Below, piece by piece: positions 30,933-39,845 of a DNA stretch of 64,000 nucleotides (the stretch's first letter is position 1; every line of letters starts with the position of its first letter). The translations under genes and the position numbers were made by a program. This DNA is from Tetraselmis striata. Lineage: Eukaryota; Chlorophyta; Chlorodendrophyceae; Chlorodendrales; Chlorodendraceae. The stretch spans positions 19,355-83,354 of the forward strand of contig VCJN01001640.1 of NCBI GenBank assembly GCA_006384855.1, read 5' to 3'. Below the pieces are notes generated by a model. It made no database searches, was not told the origin of the DNA, and worked only from the letters and a program-made list of their open reading frames with translations.

Positions 30933-31856
30933 CTATGCCGTATCGGAGATGGTTAGCGAGATGCTTACCTGCGACTCCGCGTCCGTGCCGGCCACGAGAC
31001 TAAACGAGTCGACGGTCGGGGCGGTGGAGTCCGCGTTGGTGGCTATGGGCCCAAAGCCGTCCACGCTCGTCTCGTTCCCGGCCTGGTCCTTCGCCGTGAT
31101 CCACGTGTAGTAGATGGTGTCGGGCGTCAACCCCGTGTAGGTGTGCGAAGTCGTGCCGCCGGGGAACGCATCGCCGATGGTCTTGATGAGCGCCGGCCCG
31201 GGATTGGTGTCCTGCGTGTCATTTAGCAAAACGTAAATTGTCTGAACGGCGTCGTTGTCCGTCACGTTGAAGGTGACGTTGAGAACCGTGGTTGGAGGCG
31301 TGCCGCGCGACACGCTTCGGGCCGTGATGACCGGAGGCGTGTTGTCCTGCGTGGTGTACACGCCGAGCGGGGTGATGGACGAGTTTGCGTTGTCATCGAT
31401 CAACTCCACCTAAAAGTAGCGAGCGGCGTTTGGCGCCCCGATATCGTACTCCCATGTGAGACTGGAGCCGCTGATGCCGCTGGTGATGTCCGCGGTGGAG
31501 GTGCCCGGGATGGTGTTGGTGGAGTTTACGTACAGCAGCGCCGAGGATATCGTCATTTCGGGTTTGATTAATATGGAGATTAAAGCTTGTAGCTCCGCGT
31601 TGGTGCCCGCCCCCACGCCCGCGAAGTCTATCCACGAGTCCTCCAATAGCCTCCGCCCCAACGATGAAGCCCCCGCGTCGCGATGGATAGCGCTAACGTT
31701 TTCGAGGAACACCTCGATCGGGCCGCCGCGGCAGATTGGGCTACGCCCTCCCCCCATGTGAGGGAAGTGGGTGCTCATCAAGGCGCCGTCAAAGGCCGCT
31801 TGCACGGCGCTCTTGTCCGATGAGCCGATAGAGCTGACGAAAGCGCGATGGGACAT
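30933..31856 (-). pseudogene. FN3-type surface protein with in-frame TAG
   Basis: Two open stretches in the same frame (31856-31413 and 31409-30933) are separated only by a TAG codon at 31412-31410, between NAARYF and VELIDDNA. Upstream is an unknown N-terminal domain. Downstream are beta-sandwich repeats with typical fibronectin-III wording: TGLTPDTIYYTWITAKDQAG, then DSTAPTVDSFSLVAGTDAES. The ATG directly follows the stop of the minor capsid gene, so it is part of the same leftward unit. The TAG may be a nonsense mutation, a sequence error or a readthrough site. Probably an exposed adhesin. Confidence 0.55.
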
Positions 31857-32855
31857 TTACTTGGTTCGGTAGAAAACTAACGACATCACATAGCCCGGCT
31901 GAAACTCGAGCGGATCAAGCAGAGCGAGGCTGACGGCGTCTCGCAATTGCAGATGAAGCTCCGTGAGCGAGTCGATGCTAACGCGAAGCTCGTGCCCCGC
32001 GACGTCCCGGCTGCCCGGCTTTATGAAGTATCGCTGCCCGTACATGGACTCTTCGCCCGTTCTGTACGATTTGCCGAGGTGGCCTAGAATGTGGCGATCG
32101 TCGGAGTCGACGAGTGTGGGACAAGCGAGCACGACGGAATGCGGCTGATCGGCGGGGTCCTTTGTGCATAGGAGGGGCGTGTAAAACTCTAGCGCCACCA
32201 TCCACTTGCCCTCCGAGGTGTCCACCGAACGGCTCGTGTTCAGCATCACCGGTATGCGACAATCCACGATAGACCCTCGCCCCTGCTCCGACGATACCCA
32301 CGCTCGGAAGAAATCGTATGCAAACGGTTGCATGAGCAGGCACTTGCACGGCTCCCAAAACACAAGCTGGAACGCCCATGCCTCCAAGTCGTCGCTTTCG
32401 CTGACGAGGGAGAAGTCGTCGCCGGCCCCGAACTCAGAGGCGCACCGGCGCAGCCGGAAGCGCATGCTCCCGAGGCGCTTCACAAAGTCAAAGTCCACCT
32501 CGACGCCGATGTGCTTGCGACGCACGTACGGTACGTCGTGTGCGAGGCCGTACACGCCCGCGGTGGCGTAATTCTGCAGGAGGGTTAGCGCGCAGCTCGA
32601 GTTCCCGCTCCAGCTTTCATACGAAGTAGCCGCTCGCAGGTCCGGCGCCTCGAGAAGGAGGCCCGACGAGTTTGCGGGGTTAGCCACATAGCCGTCCCCC
32701 TCGCTCGTGTATCTAACGACATCGCAGAATTCCACGGCGCACATCACCCGCCTCGAGTCGAATCGCGCGAACTCCTTCGAGGTGTCTACGACGAAGTCCC
32801 CGCGGTGGCCGGATGTGCGCTGCTCGGAGCTAACGAAGATGCGGTGGACCGTCAT
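31857..32855 (-). CDS. Minor capsid (penton-type) protein candidate
   Basis: Intact 332-residue frame, 44 bp downstream of the major capsid gene in the same direction, the usual place for the PLV minor capsid protein. The N-terminus (HRIFVSSEQRTSGHRGDFVV) matches the 'fyVsS..R.sGt..dF.v' opening seen in penton-type proteins of polinton-like viruses and virophages. The remainder is beta-rich with few charged clusters. It would occupy the icosahedral vertices. Family assignment is by position and opening motif; a profile search would be needed to confirm it. Confidence 0.65.
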   Translation of the reverse strand: MTVHRIFVSSEQRTSGHRGDFVVDTSKEFARFDSRRVMCAVEFCDVVRYTSEGDGYVANPANSSGLLLEAPDLRAATSYESWSGNSSCALTLLQNYATAGVYGLAHDVPYVRRKHIGVEVDFDFVKRLGSMRFRLRRCASEFGAGDDFSLVSESDDLEAWAFQLVFWEPCKCLLMQPFAYDFFRAWVSSEQGRGSIVDCRIPVMLNTSRSVDTSEGKWMVALEFYTPLLCTKDPADQPHSVVLACPTLVDSDDRHILGHLGKSYRTGEESMYGQRYFIKPGSRDVAGHELRVSIDSLTELHLQLRDAVSLALLDPLEFQPGYVMSLVFYRTK

Positions 32856-32899
32856 CCGCCTACGAGTTTACTAGAAGTGGGCAAAAGATTTCGCCCGGA

Positions 32900-34128
32900 T
32901 CAAAATGCAGAAGTTGCGACTCCCGCCTCGATGATCAATACCGCGTCGAAATGCGCCCACGTGCTGATTTGGTAAGCGGTGCTTCCGGGGGTCACGGTTC
33001 CCAGCAAGTAGCAGTTGGTGTTGAGGGTGTTCTTGCCGCTCTCGGTCAGCGTGCTCTTGTGGCTGAGCACCTCGAGGTTCTGGCCTATGGCGAACGTGCC
33101 GGATGCACTCCCACCGCTGTTATTTTTCCACGAAGTCAGATTTATGAGCGACGTGTTTTGCGTGCTCCCGAACGTGTGCATGGCTTTCATCAGCTCAGCG
33201 AAGGTCTCGACCTCTTCGCGCACGGGTGTCTGCGGAATGTTTTCGCCGGACACCGAGTAATACCAATTCTTGAGCCCACACGTGGTCCGAGTTGAAACCG
33301 ACTTGGACGCGGCTAGAGTGAGATCGGCCTGCTTGCGGAATATGGTGTAAAGCGTTTTGAGGGACGAGAACCGCGCGGGGATAAGCTTGTTGATTTGCCC
33401 CTCATTGGCCTGGATAGAGTTGGTGTAGTTGGCGAAAGACTCGTACGAGATGACGTACCGCGGGTTGGCCTGCTGAATCATGCGATCAACCTCGCTTGTC
33501 ACCTCCACAAACTCGAGCTGCAGTTCGACGTTGCCGATCTCCCAATCGGGAGCCGTGCCTACCACGGCGGCGTTGGTGGCGGCGAGAGTGAGTTCGAGGC
33601 GCAGATCACCGCCGGTCATTGCGCCGGTTGGCAGGTACTTCGACTGAAGGCCGCCAATGATGCCGGACATGATCGGGATGCAAAAATAGGCAGTTGTTCC
33701 CGCAGCAATCCCAACGCCCTCGCGGTAATGGGTGTCTTCGTCCTCATTGGAGCCGTACATAATGGAGCCGCCTCCCAAGAGCTCTTCATCCGAGGACTGA
33801 ATGTCGAACATGAGATGGTACAGCGCATTGTACTCGTGGATCTGCTCGAGGAGATTCGCGCCGTGGTAGAGCGACAGAGACTGGATAAACGACGAAGCGG
33901 TGTAATCGGGCTGCAAGGAATTGGCGGCGTGCTTGTTCTTCACGGAAAACCGCAGGTAGGACATGCGGGTGTTGAGGTAGTGCCCGCGGCGGCCGCACGG
34001 GATGTTGATGAGGATGGTCTGTTGACCCCCGAACGTGGTGCCATTGTAGGCGGGCACGGTCTGCCGGTGGGTAGTGCCGGCGATAGAGGCGGGCTTGGGC
34101 TTAAGACAAGGGAATCGCTGACTGACAT
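32900..34128 (-). CDS. Major capsid protein (double jelly roll) candidate
   Basis: The uninterrupted frame (34057-32900, 385 codons) begins at a GTG and reads YNGTTFGGQQTILINIPCGR, SSFIQSLSLYHGANLLEQI and YNALYHLMFDIQ. This wording is typical of PLV major capsid proteins, including the Tyr/Asn-rich hinge before 'DIQSSDEE'. The same frame stays open upstream to about 34123 with a plausible N-terminus (QRFPCLKPKPASIAGTTHRQ). The only nearby ATG (34128) is one base out of frame, so I set the start at 34128 and infer a lost base just after it. 'tatttaaa' precedes that ATG. Length about 408 residues. Confidence 0.75.
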
Positions 34129-34167
34129 TTTAAATAATGCTGAGAACTTTATTTTAGCGAGGCGGGG

Positions 34168-34506
34168 CTAGCGCCGCTCTAATCCGCTACGATTCGAGCC
34201 GCTTTGGTACGCCGCTTTGATGCTGTGCATGCCCCCCCTGACTTGACCGTAAGCCGCTTTCGCTTGGCCAAAGTCCACGCCCCCGCCGGAGAGGGCCTTC
34301 TTGCCGACGTCGCCGAGCACGCCAATGCCCTGCGCCGCCGCCCCGGCCGCCGCAAACCCGGCTCCGACTGTCGGGCTGAGCACCGAGATCGCGGGCGCGA
34401 GAGTCATGAGCCCGCTGCCCACCTTGTGCCCCAAGTAGGAGGCCGCGCCGGCGACTTTGCTCCCAAAGGCTTTGAAAGTGTGTCCAAGCTAGCCAATGAA
34501 CGTCAT
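34168..34506 (-). CDS. Small hydrophobic Gly/Ala-rich virion protein, in-frame TAG
   Basis: From the ATG at 34506 the frame reads five codons, a TAG (34491-34489), then an open stretch to 34168: HTFKAFGSKVAGAASYLGHK followed by a Gly/Ala-rich hydrophobic segment (PTVGAGFAAAGAAAQGIGVL) and a basic tail. Small proteins like this sit beside capsid genes in PLVs and adenovirus-like viruses and may be membrane-active or core-associated. Without the TAG the protein would be 112 residues. Otherwise initiation must occur downstream at a non-ATG codon. Confidence 0.45.
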
Positions 34507-34547
34507 CTGTATTTACGATCATTGCAGAAATTTACGTGCGGGCAAAA

Positions 34548-35701
34548 TTATCGTCGCTGCCTTCGCGGCCGGGGCACGATGTTTGGCGTTATCGGCGGAA
34601 GGGCCGCCCTGCTTGTCGATGCGCCGTCATTCCGCCCAGAATTGAAATTGGCTTGAGATTCGTACGGCACCATTTCTCCATCGCCTGATGCGAAGCCTCT
34701 AACCGGGCGTTTCCCCTTTCTGATATCCTCCTTCTTGTTCCCAAGAGCGATGCTCTCTCGCAAAGCCAGCGAGGCCGCACTTGACGCAGTAGCCGTACGG
34801 GGGTTTCGCTTTGTCCCGGGCATGTTTCTGCGCCCCCGGGTCATTGCGTGAAAGGAATATCTGTCCAACTCCGGTACGTCTTGAGGACGAGGAAACACGC
34901 CGACCGGGTTGAAATGCGTTTGAGGTCCCTCGTGACCGGGTCCAAGGGCAGGCAGATCTCGAAACATTTCTACCTCGGGTACCCTGCGACCAAACACCGC
35001 TTCGGGAAAAACCTCCTCAATTGTTTCAATTCGCGACCTACGGCCCTGCCTTCCGCCGAGGGCTACGCCCGATCCGTCGAATTGACGAACCCATTCAGCA
35101 ACGCTCGTGCCCCCGGCTCGCGGCCTCGCTTCGATCGCAACGACATGCTGGTGCCCCGCCTCGACGCGCGCCGGCTCGTACAACATCGGAACGGCCTGGC
35201 TCACGGGGGCGGGGCAGCCGGGCGCACGGGGGCGGACGTCGACGCTTCTGACATTGTGGCGACAGCGGTGGGTGGAATCGACACCGCGGCGAGCCCCTTT
35301 ACCTCCGTCATCCTATCCATTACCGGAGGTGCATCCGTTTGAGTTGAACCGGCCCTCATGCTTGGCGGCCTCGTGCCCCCGCCCCCAAAGTCGCTTTGAA
35401 TGAATGACCCGTCCGGCATGTGATTCACGCGAATGGGTTGTCCCATCGAGTAAGTGGCAAAGCTGTGATGCATCGCGCCCCCCGCGCCGCTCCCTCCCCC
35501 CGCGCCGCCGCCGCCGCCCGCACCGCCGCCTCCCCCGGGTCCGCCTCGGCCGCCCGACACGCGCACGGTGACATTATGTGTCACGCTCTGGTTCTTCCTG
35601 CCGCCGGTCTTGGATCCCTGCTTGCGTTTACCTCCCCGCGCCGCCGCCTTCTTCTTCGGCTCCGCTTTGCGATTGCTGGATTTCGTTGTCTTCCTAGGCA
35701 T
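34548..35701 (-). pseudogene. Basic, Gly-rich virion protein in two frames
   Basis: First frame (35701-35201): Lys/Arg-rich start MPRKTTKSSNRKAEPKKK, then a glycine stretch (GGGGGAGGGGGAGGG) and a polar C-terminus. Second frame (35204-34548) begins at a GTG: an Arg/Glu-rich part (GRRSRIETIEEVFPEAVFG), then a basic tail ending PRPRRQRR. The frames abut with no gap, and no ATG starts the second properly, so I suspect one protein of about 380 residues interrupted by one indel near 35200. The start ATG overlaps the ATPase stop codon. Likely DNA-binding core protein or scaffold; unproven. Confidence 0.45.
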
Positions 35702-36395
35702 TTAAGTTAATACGATCAAATTTCTTGTAGAATAAGCTTTTCTCGACATCGCAGAACAGAAAGTCGTACCTTTCCCTGAACACGAAGCGCATGAGGCTGT
35801 CCGCGGTGTGAGGGTCGAGGAATATCAGCTCCTTGAATATGGCCTCGTACTCGCGCTTGTTACGGGGTTTCAGCATGGCAAAGTGCGAGATGGTTTTTCG
35901 CACGGGCAGCGGGATGGCGTTAAAGCTCTGTACGAGCATCAATATCGAAGTGCGAAGGTGGCGACGATTGTAGATTATCAGCTTCATGAGCCGCTGCACG
36001 TCCCTATCTTTGAGCGCCGCCGTCTGGTCGTCTATCACGAGGAGCGAGAACTCTTCCTCGTCCGAAGCCGTCTTCAGTTTCTCGTGTATGCCATCGAGGG
36101 TGGACCAATCCAGCTCATCGTAGCACTTGTCGTGCTTTTTGAATATTTTGACATCGAGCGAGGCAAGCGAATGGGGCGGCATGACGAGGTGCACGTGCTT
36201 GAACGCCTGGAAGTACATCTGCGGGCTCCGCAGCATGTTGACCATCAGCGACGTCTTCCCGCTCCCCGCGCTCCCGATGAGCGTCATGAAGAACGACTTG
36301 TCGGGCAAGGGGCTCTGGATTTGAGGGTGGATCTTAACGTCGCACTTGAACTTTGGGGGCTTCATTACAATCTTCGACCGTTTGTCGATGTGCAT
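35694..36395 (-). CDS. A32/FtsK-HerA-type genome packaging ATPase
   Basis: Start taken at the ATG at 36395; the frame extends to a TTG at 36416. Walker A is FMTLIGSAGSGKTSLMVNML and Walker B is EEFSLLVIDDQTAAL. An Arg-rich sensor region (LIIYNRRHLRTSILMLVQS) and a C-terminal FRERYDFLFCDV segment follow, all typical of the packaging ATPases of PLVs, virophages and NCLDVs. It powers DNA entry into the capsid. Its stop (TAG) overlaps the ATG of the next gene, so the leftward virion genes are tightly packed. Intact, about 233 residues. Confidence 0.85.
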   Translation of the reverse strand: MHIDKRSKIVMKPPKFKCDVKIHPQIQSPLPDKSFFMTLIGSAGSGKTSLMVNMLRSPQMYFQAFKHVHLVMPPHSLASLDVKIFKKHDKCYDELDWSTLDGIHEKLKTASDEEEFSLLVIDDQTAALKDRDVQRLMKLIIYNRRHLRTSILMLVQSFNAIPLPVRKTISHFAMLKPRNKREYEAIFKELIFLDPHTADSLMRFVFRERYDFLFCDVEKSLFYKKFDRINLNA

Positions 36396-36412
36396 GCCTG
36401 ATTTTAGTTTAA

Positions 36413-36852
36413 TCAAACGATTATCACCGAGTCGTAAAAGTCTGCTCGCTCTTCATACCGCGGCGCCGGCTCGCTGGGCTCCTCCTGCCGCTTCGGCTTG
36501 GTCGCCCTAGGCGGCGCCCGCGGCTTCCGCTTGCGGGGCGGCTCGGGCTCGGGCTCCCCCGCGGGAGGGGAGGGCTTCTTCTTCCACGGCCCGCTCTTGA
36601 AAAACTCGGACTCGATAAACTCGTCTATCGCGCTTAGGCCAACCTGAGGCGGTCGAGAAGCCCTAGCTGCCACCTGCTGGTCTCCCTCGCCTGCTGAAGC
36701 TCCGCCTTTGCTTCCTGGAGCTCCGCCTCTCTTTTTCGGAGCTCTGCGCTTTGCGACAACATGCTTTGCGGTATTTCCAGACCGTCGTCAGATAGCTCGC
36801 TATCCCGATCGCTTGGAGGGTCTCGACAAGCCAACTCATCATCATATTGCAT
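36413..36852 (-). pseudogene. Coiled-coil/Pro-Lys-rich protein in two frames
   Basis: The ATG-started frame (36852-36634) is acidic and then coiled coil (LRKREAELQEAKAELQQARE). The following frame (to 36413) reads GLSAIDEFIESEFFKSG and a Pro/Lys-rich tail (PRKRKPRAPPRATKPK). They overlap at 36634-36673, and a one-base shift there gives a single protein of about 145 residues. Ends just upstream of the ATPase. Divergent from the FN3 gene at 36879 across 26 bp. Function unknown. Confidence 0.4.
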
Positions 36853-36878
36853 CGATATTTGATCTCACGAAACATAAA

Positions 36879-37613
36879 ATGGCGTCCGGGATCGGCGAAG
36901 TGCGGCTCTACCACAACACGGCCAACACCATCCCCGTGGGGGTCTATGACGATATCACCTCGCAATTCGCCGTCGGGGCGACGAGCGACGCCGCCAACCT
37001 CGTGAAGGGCGGTCTCAGCCCCGGGACGCAATATTGGTTCTGGGTGGAGGTAATCGATGTCGCTGGGAACGAGTCCGCCATCCTGCCGCTCGGGAGCATA
37101 ACGACGGCGGCCGTTGATGACGTGTGGTTGTTTTACTCCACTGGATCCACCTTCGGGACGCAATGCATTAATAGGTTCTATTACAACGGTGCGGCCGGAG
37201 AAGGGGGTACGTACTCTCTCAATTACGATCACGTGACTTTGTACGACAATAACGAGAACAAAGGCGTGCTCCCCGAGAATGGCGACGGCTCCGCATCAGA
37301 CACGGCGGTAGTCCAACAGGGTAGCAGTACCGCACTAACGATGAACTCGACGCTAGAATCGGGGTACGCTCAGTTGGCGTGGGGAAGCACGACCGCGTCG
37401 GTGGCGGAGCCAAAGCTCGTGTTCAGCATCAGGATACCGGGCGATTACTCCACAAAGGTTCCCATGGCCGGGTGGTCGTGGAACCAAGGCGCCATCAACA
37501 GTTCGCAACTAGGGAGTTGGATCATTTTCCGAAACGGCGCTCAGATGAATCACACCGGTACGAACAACCCCGGGGGGAACGGGCAGGCGTTCCGCGACAT
37601 TGGGCCCCTCTAG
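36879..37613 (+). CDS. FN3-like surface protein, 244 aa
   Basis: Starts at the ATG after 'cgaaacataaa'. The N-terminal domain reads GLSPGTQYWFWVEVIDVAGNES, a fibronectin-III signature close in wording to the TGLTPDTIYYTWITAKDQAG of the 30933-31856 protein, so the two share a domain. The C-terminal half is lectin- or jelly-roll-like in texture (FNRFYYNG-type strands, RIPGDYSTKVPMAGWSWNQG) and is reminiscent of carbohydrate-binding or LamG-type folds, but I cannot assign it. The gene ends about 35 bp before the right TIR. Probably a host-recognition protein. Confidence 0.55.
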   Translation: MASGIGEVRLYHNTANTIPVGVYDDITSQFAVGATSDAANLVKGGLSPGTQYWFWVEVIDVAGNESAILPLGSITTAAVDDVWLFYSTGSTFGTQCINRFYYNGAAGEGGTYSLNYDHVTLYDNNENKGVLPENGDGSASDTAVVQQGSSTALTMNSTLESGYAQLAWGSTTASVAEPKLVFSIRIPGDYSTKVPMAGWSWNQGAINSSQLGSWIIFRNGAQMNHTGTNNPGGNGQAFRDIGPL

Positions 37614-37650
37614 CTCGTACCAACTCTTGCGTAAGATATCCCCCTTGCGC

Positions 37651-37722
37651 GGTGCGTTTGAGAGTCTCGGTGCGTTTGAGAGTCTCGGTGCGTTTGAGAA
37701 CCTCGGTGCGTTTGAGAGTCTC
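37651..37722 (+). repeat. 18-bp tandem repeats, right TIR (4 copies)
   Basis: Four copies of 'ggtgcgtttgagagtctc', the third with 'gagaacctc'. The left TIR has two. Confidence 0.9.
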
Positions 37723-37860
37723 GGTGTGTTCTGCCTAAGTACTGCACCGAGTAACGCGCTCTTCGGCTCAAGGACCGAGCGAGGCCGGCGGCGCGGCGAG
37801 AGAGCGGGCGAGAGAACACCGCGATTGAGGCCGACGAGCGACTAAGCGTCTCGCGAGTGT

Positions 37861-38098
37861 TTCTATGTTTCTGAACTGTTTCTGTTTTGAAATCCGATTT
37901 AGAAACACGGAATCACGTAGAAACCACCTCAGAATGTCCGAAAACTGTAAGAAAGCAGCTGAATGTTTCTGTGTTTCTGTTTTGGCTCCAAAAGTATCAC
38001 CTATGGAACGCGGGTTTTGTTCCTGGTCGGTACAAGGTACAAAAATATCACTGAAGAGCCTTTTCTGAGGGCCTAGAAACAGAAACACAGAAACACGG
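37861..38098 (+). repeat. TIR segment of about 240 bp, right copy
   Basis: Same orientation as the internal copy (23549-23787), inverse of the left copy (19441-19683). Confidence 0.9.
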
Positions 38099-38231
38099 CG
38101 CCTTGCGGTGGCCACATGCCGACCATGGCGTGTCCCTATAAGCGGCGCGGGCACAAGGAAGCACCATCATTTCCACCACGCCCACACCAAAGTACTCGCT
38201 ACAATACCCCAGCCGCTTTTGACCAATCGCC

Positions 38232-38579
38232 ATGGCGTGCGCGAAGGCCGATGAGCTCCCCCCGAAGATTCAGCGCGAGCTTGCACAATACGTCGAGCGG
38301 TTCAACGAATGGAAGAAGATGTGCAGTGTGATGAATCGTCTTGATAAGGTGTTGAAGGAGTACATGATCGGGAACAACATTGATTTCATCGAAGACGAAG
38401 GCGTGCGGTTGTCCATGGCGCACCCAACTCGTTGGATGCTTGATCAGTCGCTCATTGTCGACATCGATCAATACAAGGTGAAGAAGACGATCAACGTTCT
38501 GACGGTGAATGTAGACGAAGATCAAGTGGGCGCGAAGCGCATGCGTGAGGAACGGCAATCTGTTAATAGCGAAACATAG
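38232..38579 (+). CDS. TIR-encoded 115-aa protein, right copy
   Basis: Outward-reading twin of 18960-19307. The first 170 bases or so are identical to the left copy. Differences in the product: a Gly/Asp exchange near residue 55, then Arg/Lys, His/Gln, Asn/Lys, Gln/Arg and Tyr/Ser. It ends in the same VNSET tail. Function unknown. Position inside both TIRs is reminiscent of genes kept in two copies at the ends of linear DNA viruses. Confidence 0.6.
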   Translation: MACAKADELPPKIQRELAQYVERFNEWKKMCSVMNRLDKVLKEYMIGNNIDFIEDEGVRLSMAHPTRWMLDQSLIVDIDQYKVKKTINVLTVNVDEDQVGAKRMREERQSVNSET

Positions 38580-38630
38580 CAACCGCCTCCAATGTAATCG
38601 CATCCAAATGTAATCGTTTCCAAGCTGAAT

Positions 38631-38730
38631 GATATAATCGTTCCCAAGCTGATATAATCGTTCCCAAGCTGATATAATCGTTCCCAAGCTGATATAATCG
38701 TTCCCAAGCTGATATAATCGTTCCCAAGCT
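38631..38730 (+). repeat. 20-bp tandem repeats, right TIR (5 copies)
   Basis: Five perfect copies of 'gatataatcgttcccaagct', with a degenerate copy just before them. Counterpart of 18871-18930. Confidence 0.9.
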
Positions 38731-38839
38731 GATATGCAACGAATCGTCGCGATTTGCAAAACTCAAATCGTTTTCGTTTTTCGTTTTATTTTAATTTCAT
38801 AGCATATACATAGCATATACCTAGCATATACACAGCCTG

Positions 38840-38849
38840 AAATATATAT

Positions 38850-38911
<62 letters not shown>
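38840..38911. repeat. (TA)n and (GA)n microsatellite at right flank
   Basis: Alternating TA followed by more than 20 GA dinucleotides directly outside the right TIR. Confidence 0.9.
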
Positions 38912-38916
<5 letters not shown>

Positions 38917-39623
38917 AAAGAGATACATGAGTTAGTACTTGCAGTATGGACGAATATTTATAATTTCGATATGATATCCAGCGTAGCCATCATTGGACAT
39001 GGAATGTATATATCTATGAATAGCATTTGACAGCATGGAATTACTAACGCTCTGTAATAATATTATGGCGTGTTATGGCGACTTTTTATTTATGGCTTCA
39101 TTAGAATTCAGAGACCTGTTTTGGCTTACTAGCCACGGCTTGAGTATAAAATGGATCAGCAGGATAATATCCGTAACTATTGTAATTTCTATATAATATT
39201 ATTACTATAACATATAATTACATGAGCTAGCAGCAGAAGGCGATATCAGGAAATCACAAAAGGGCAATCAGAAAGGTCCTCTACAGCGACTGCGAGGCGG
39301 AAGCAGTAACATGAGAAGACGCAATATTACTATAATACTATGGTACATCCCTTGTCCGCTCGGTAGAGCGGTCGTCTCGTATGCGAGAGACCCGGGTTCG
39401 ATTCCTGGCTGATGTATTTTGGCAATATCGGCCCGGCGTGTCCCGGGTTTACCCGATTGATGCATTAGCCCTTCGGGGTTCGAATGAGGCAATGGTCTAT
39501 CTATGGGCTATGCCAGACCTACGACTGCAGTTGGCGCAAGAGGTCAAGTGCTGGGGCGGCTTCGACCGATGTCCCGGGGCGAACTTCACTTTACTTTTTA
39601 CTATGATATCAACAGTAATTTAA
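38912..39623. other. Intergenic, AT-rich, tRNA-like element
   Basis: No gene. Holds a tRNA-like sequence (39344-39416) and a 32-bp string (39214-39245) that recurs at 61801-61832. The last nine bases (39615-39623) are the left target duplication of the Mutator-like element. Confidence 0.5.
39344..39416 (+). tRNA. tRNA-like sequence, possibly Thr(CGT), imperfect
   Basis: T arm ccggg/ttcgatt/cctgg is good. The D arm (ccgc...gcgg with GG in the loop) and an anticodon loop ctcgtat (anticodon CGT, U33 and A37 in place) are plausible. The acceptor stem pairs at only about five of seven positions and the anticodon stem has a G-G mismatch. It is probably a tRNA pseudogene or the head of a tRNA-derived SINE. 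Confidence 0.35.
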
Positions 39624-39652
39624 GGGAAATCTTACTTGTATCCAGTGGATAC
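39624..39652 (+). repeat. MULE left terminal inverted repeat
   Basis: Twenty-nine bases matching the reverse complement of 44218-44246 at 28 positions. Confidence 0.9.
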
Positions 39653-39845
39653 GTATCCAGCGACGATTTTTACAATTTTTCAAGTCCAGACAGGGGCGCC
39701 GAGAGTGTCCAAGTCTGGACAGCACATGCTCGTACAACTGCTATGGCGGGCGGTACGGGCACGAGTACTATGACGACTGCCGATATATAATATGCTGCTC
39801 CTGCTGCTGGACGCGATGCGGCAGTACGAGTAGCGAAGCGCGTCA

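Larger units (their letters stand above)
18751..38837. mobile_element. Endogenous polinton-like virus (PLV), about 20 kb
   Basis: The element is bounded by terminal inverted repeats (18751-19869 and 37647-38837). It carries PLV hallmark genes: double-jelly-roll major capsid candidate, minor capsid candidate, A32/FtsK-type packaging ATPase, TVpol plus superfamily 3 helicase, and tyrosine recombinase. It also has a DNA methyltransferase, a collagen-like fibre and FN3-type proteins. I see no protein-primed DNA polymerase B, retroviral-type integrase or adenain-like protease, so it is not a classic Polinton/Maverick. Virophages share several genes but usually carry a cysteine protease and a different capsid. 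Genes are dense, lack obvious introns and lack the host's poly-C tracts. No target-site duplication could be identified because both flanks are AT-rich simple sequence. Confidence 0.9.
37647..38837 (+). repeat. Right terminal inverted repeat of the PLV
   Basis: Inverted copy of 18751-19869, about 70 bp longer mainly because of extra copies of its internal tandem repeats. Large inner stretches are almost identical; differences rise towards the outer end. Confidence 0.9.

Noticed and set aside
30933-34506. TAG reassigned to an amino acid in the virus
   Set aside because: Many neighbouring genes (ATPase, recombinase, methyltransferase, fibre, 24906 gene) end at TAG in the expected place.
18871-38730. 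CRISPR-like array from the 20-bp repeats
   Set aside because: The repeats are head to tail with no spacers and lie inside TIRs of a eukaryotic element.
18751-38837. Classic Polinton/Maverick or virophage identity
   Set aside because: No polymerase B, retroviral-type integrase or adenain-like protease is seen. The capsid and ATPase wording and the tyrosine recombinase fit a polinton-like virus better.
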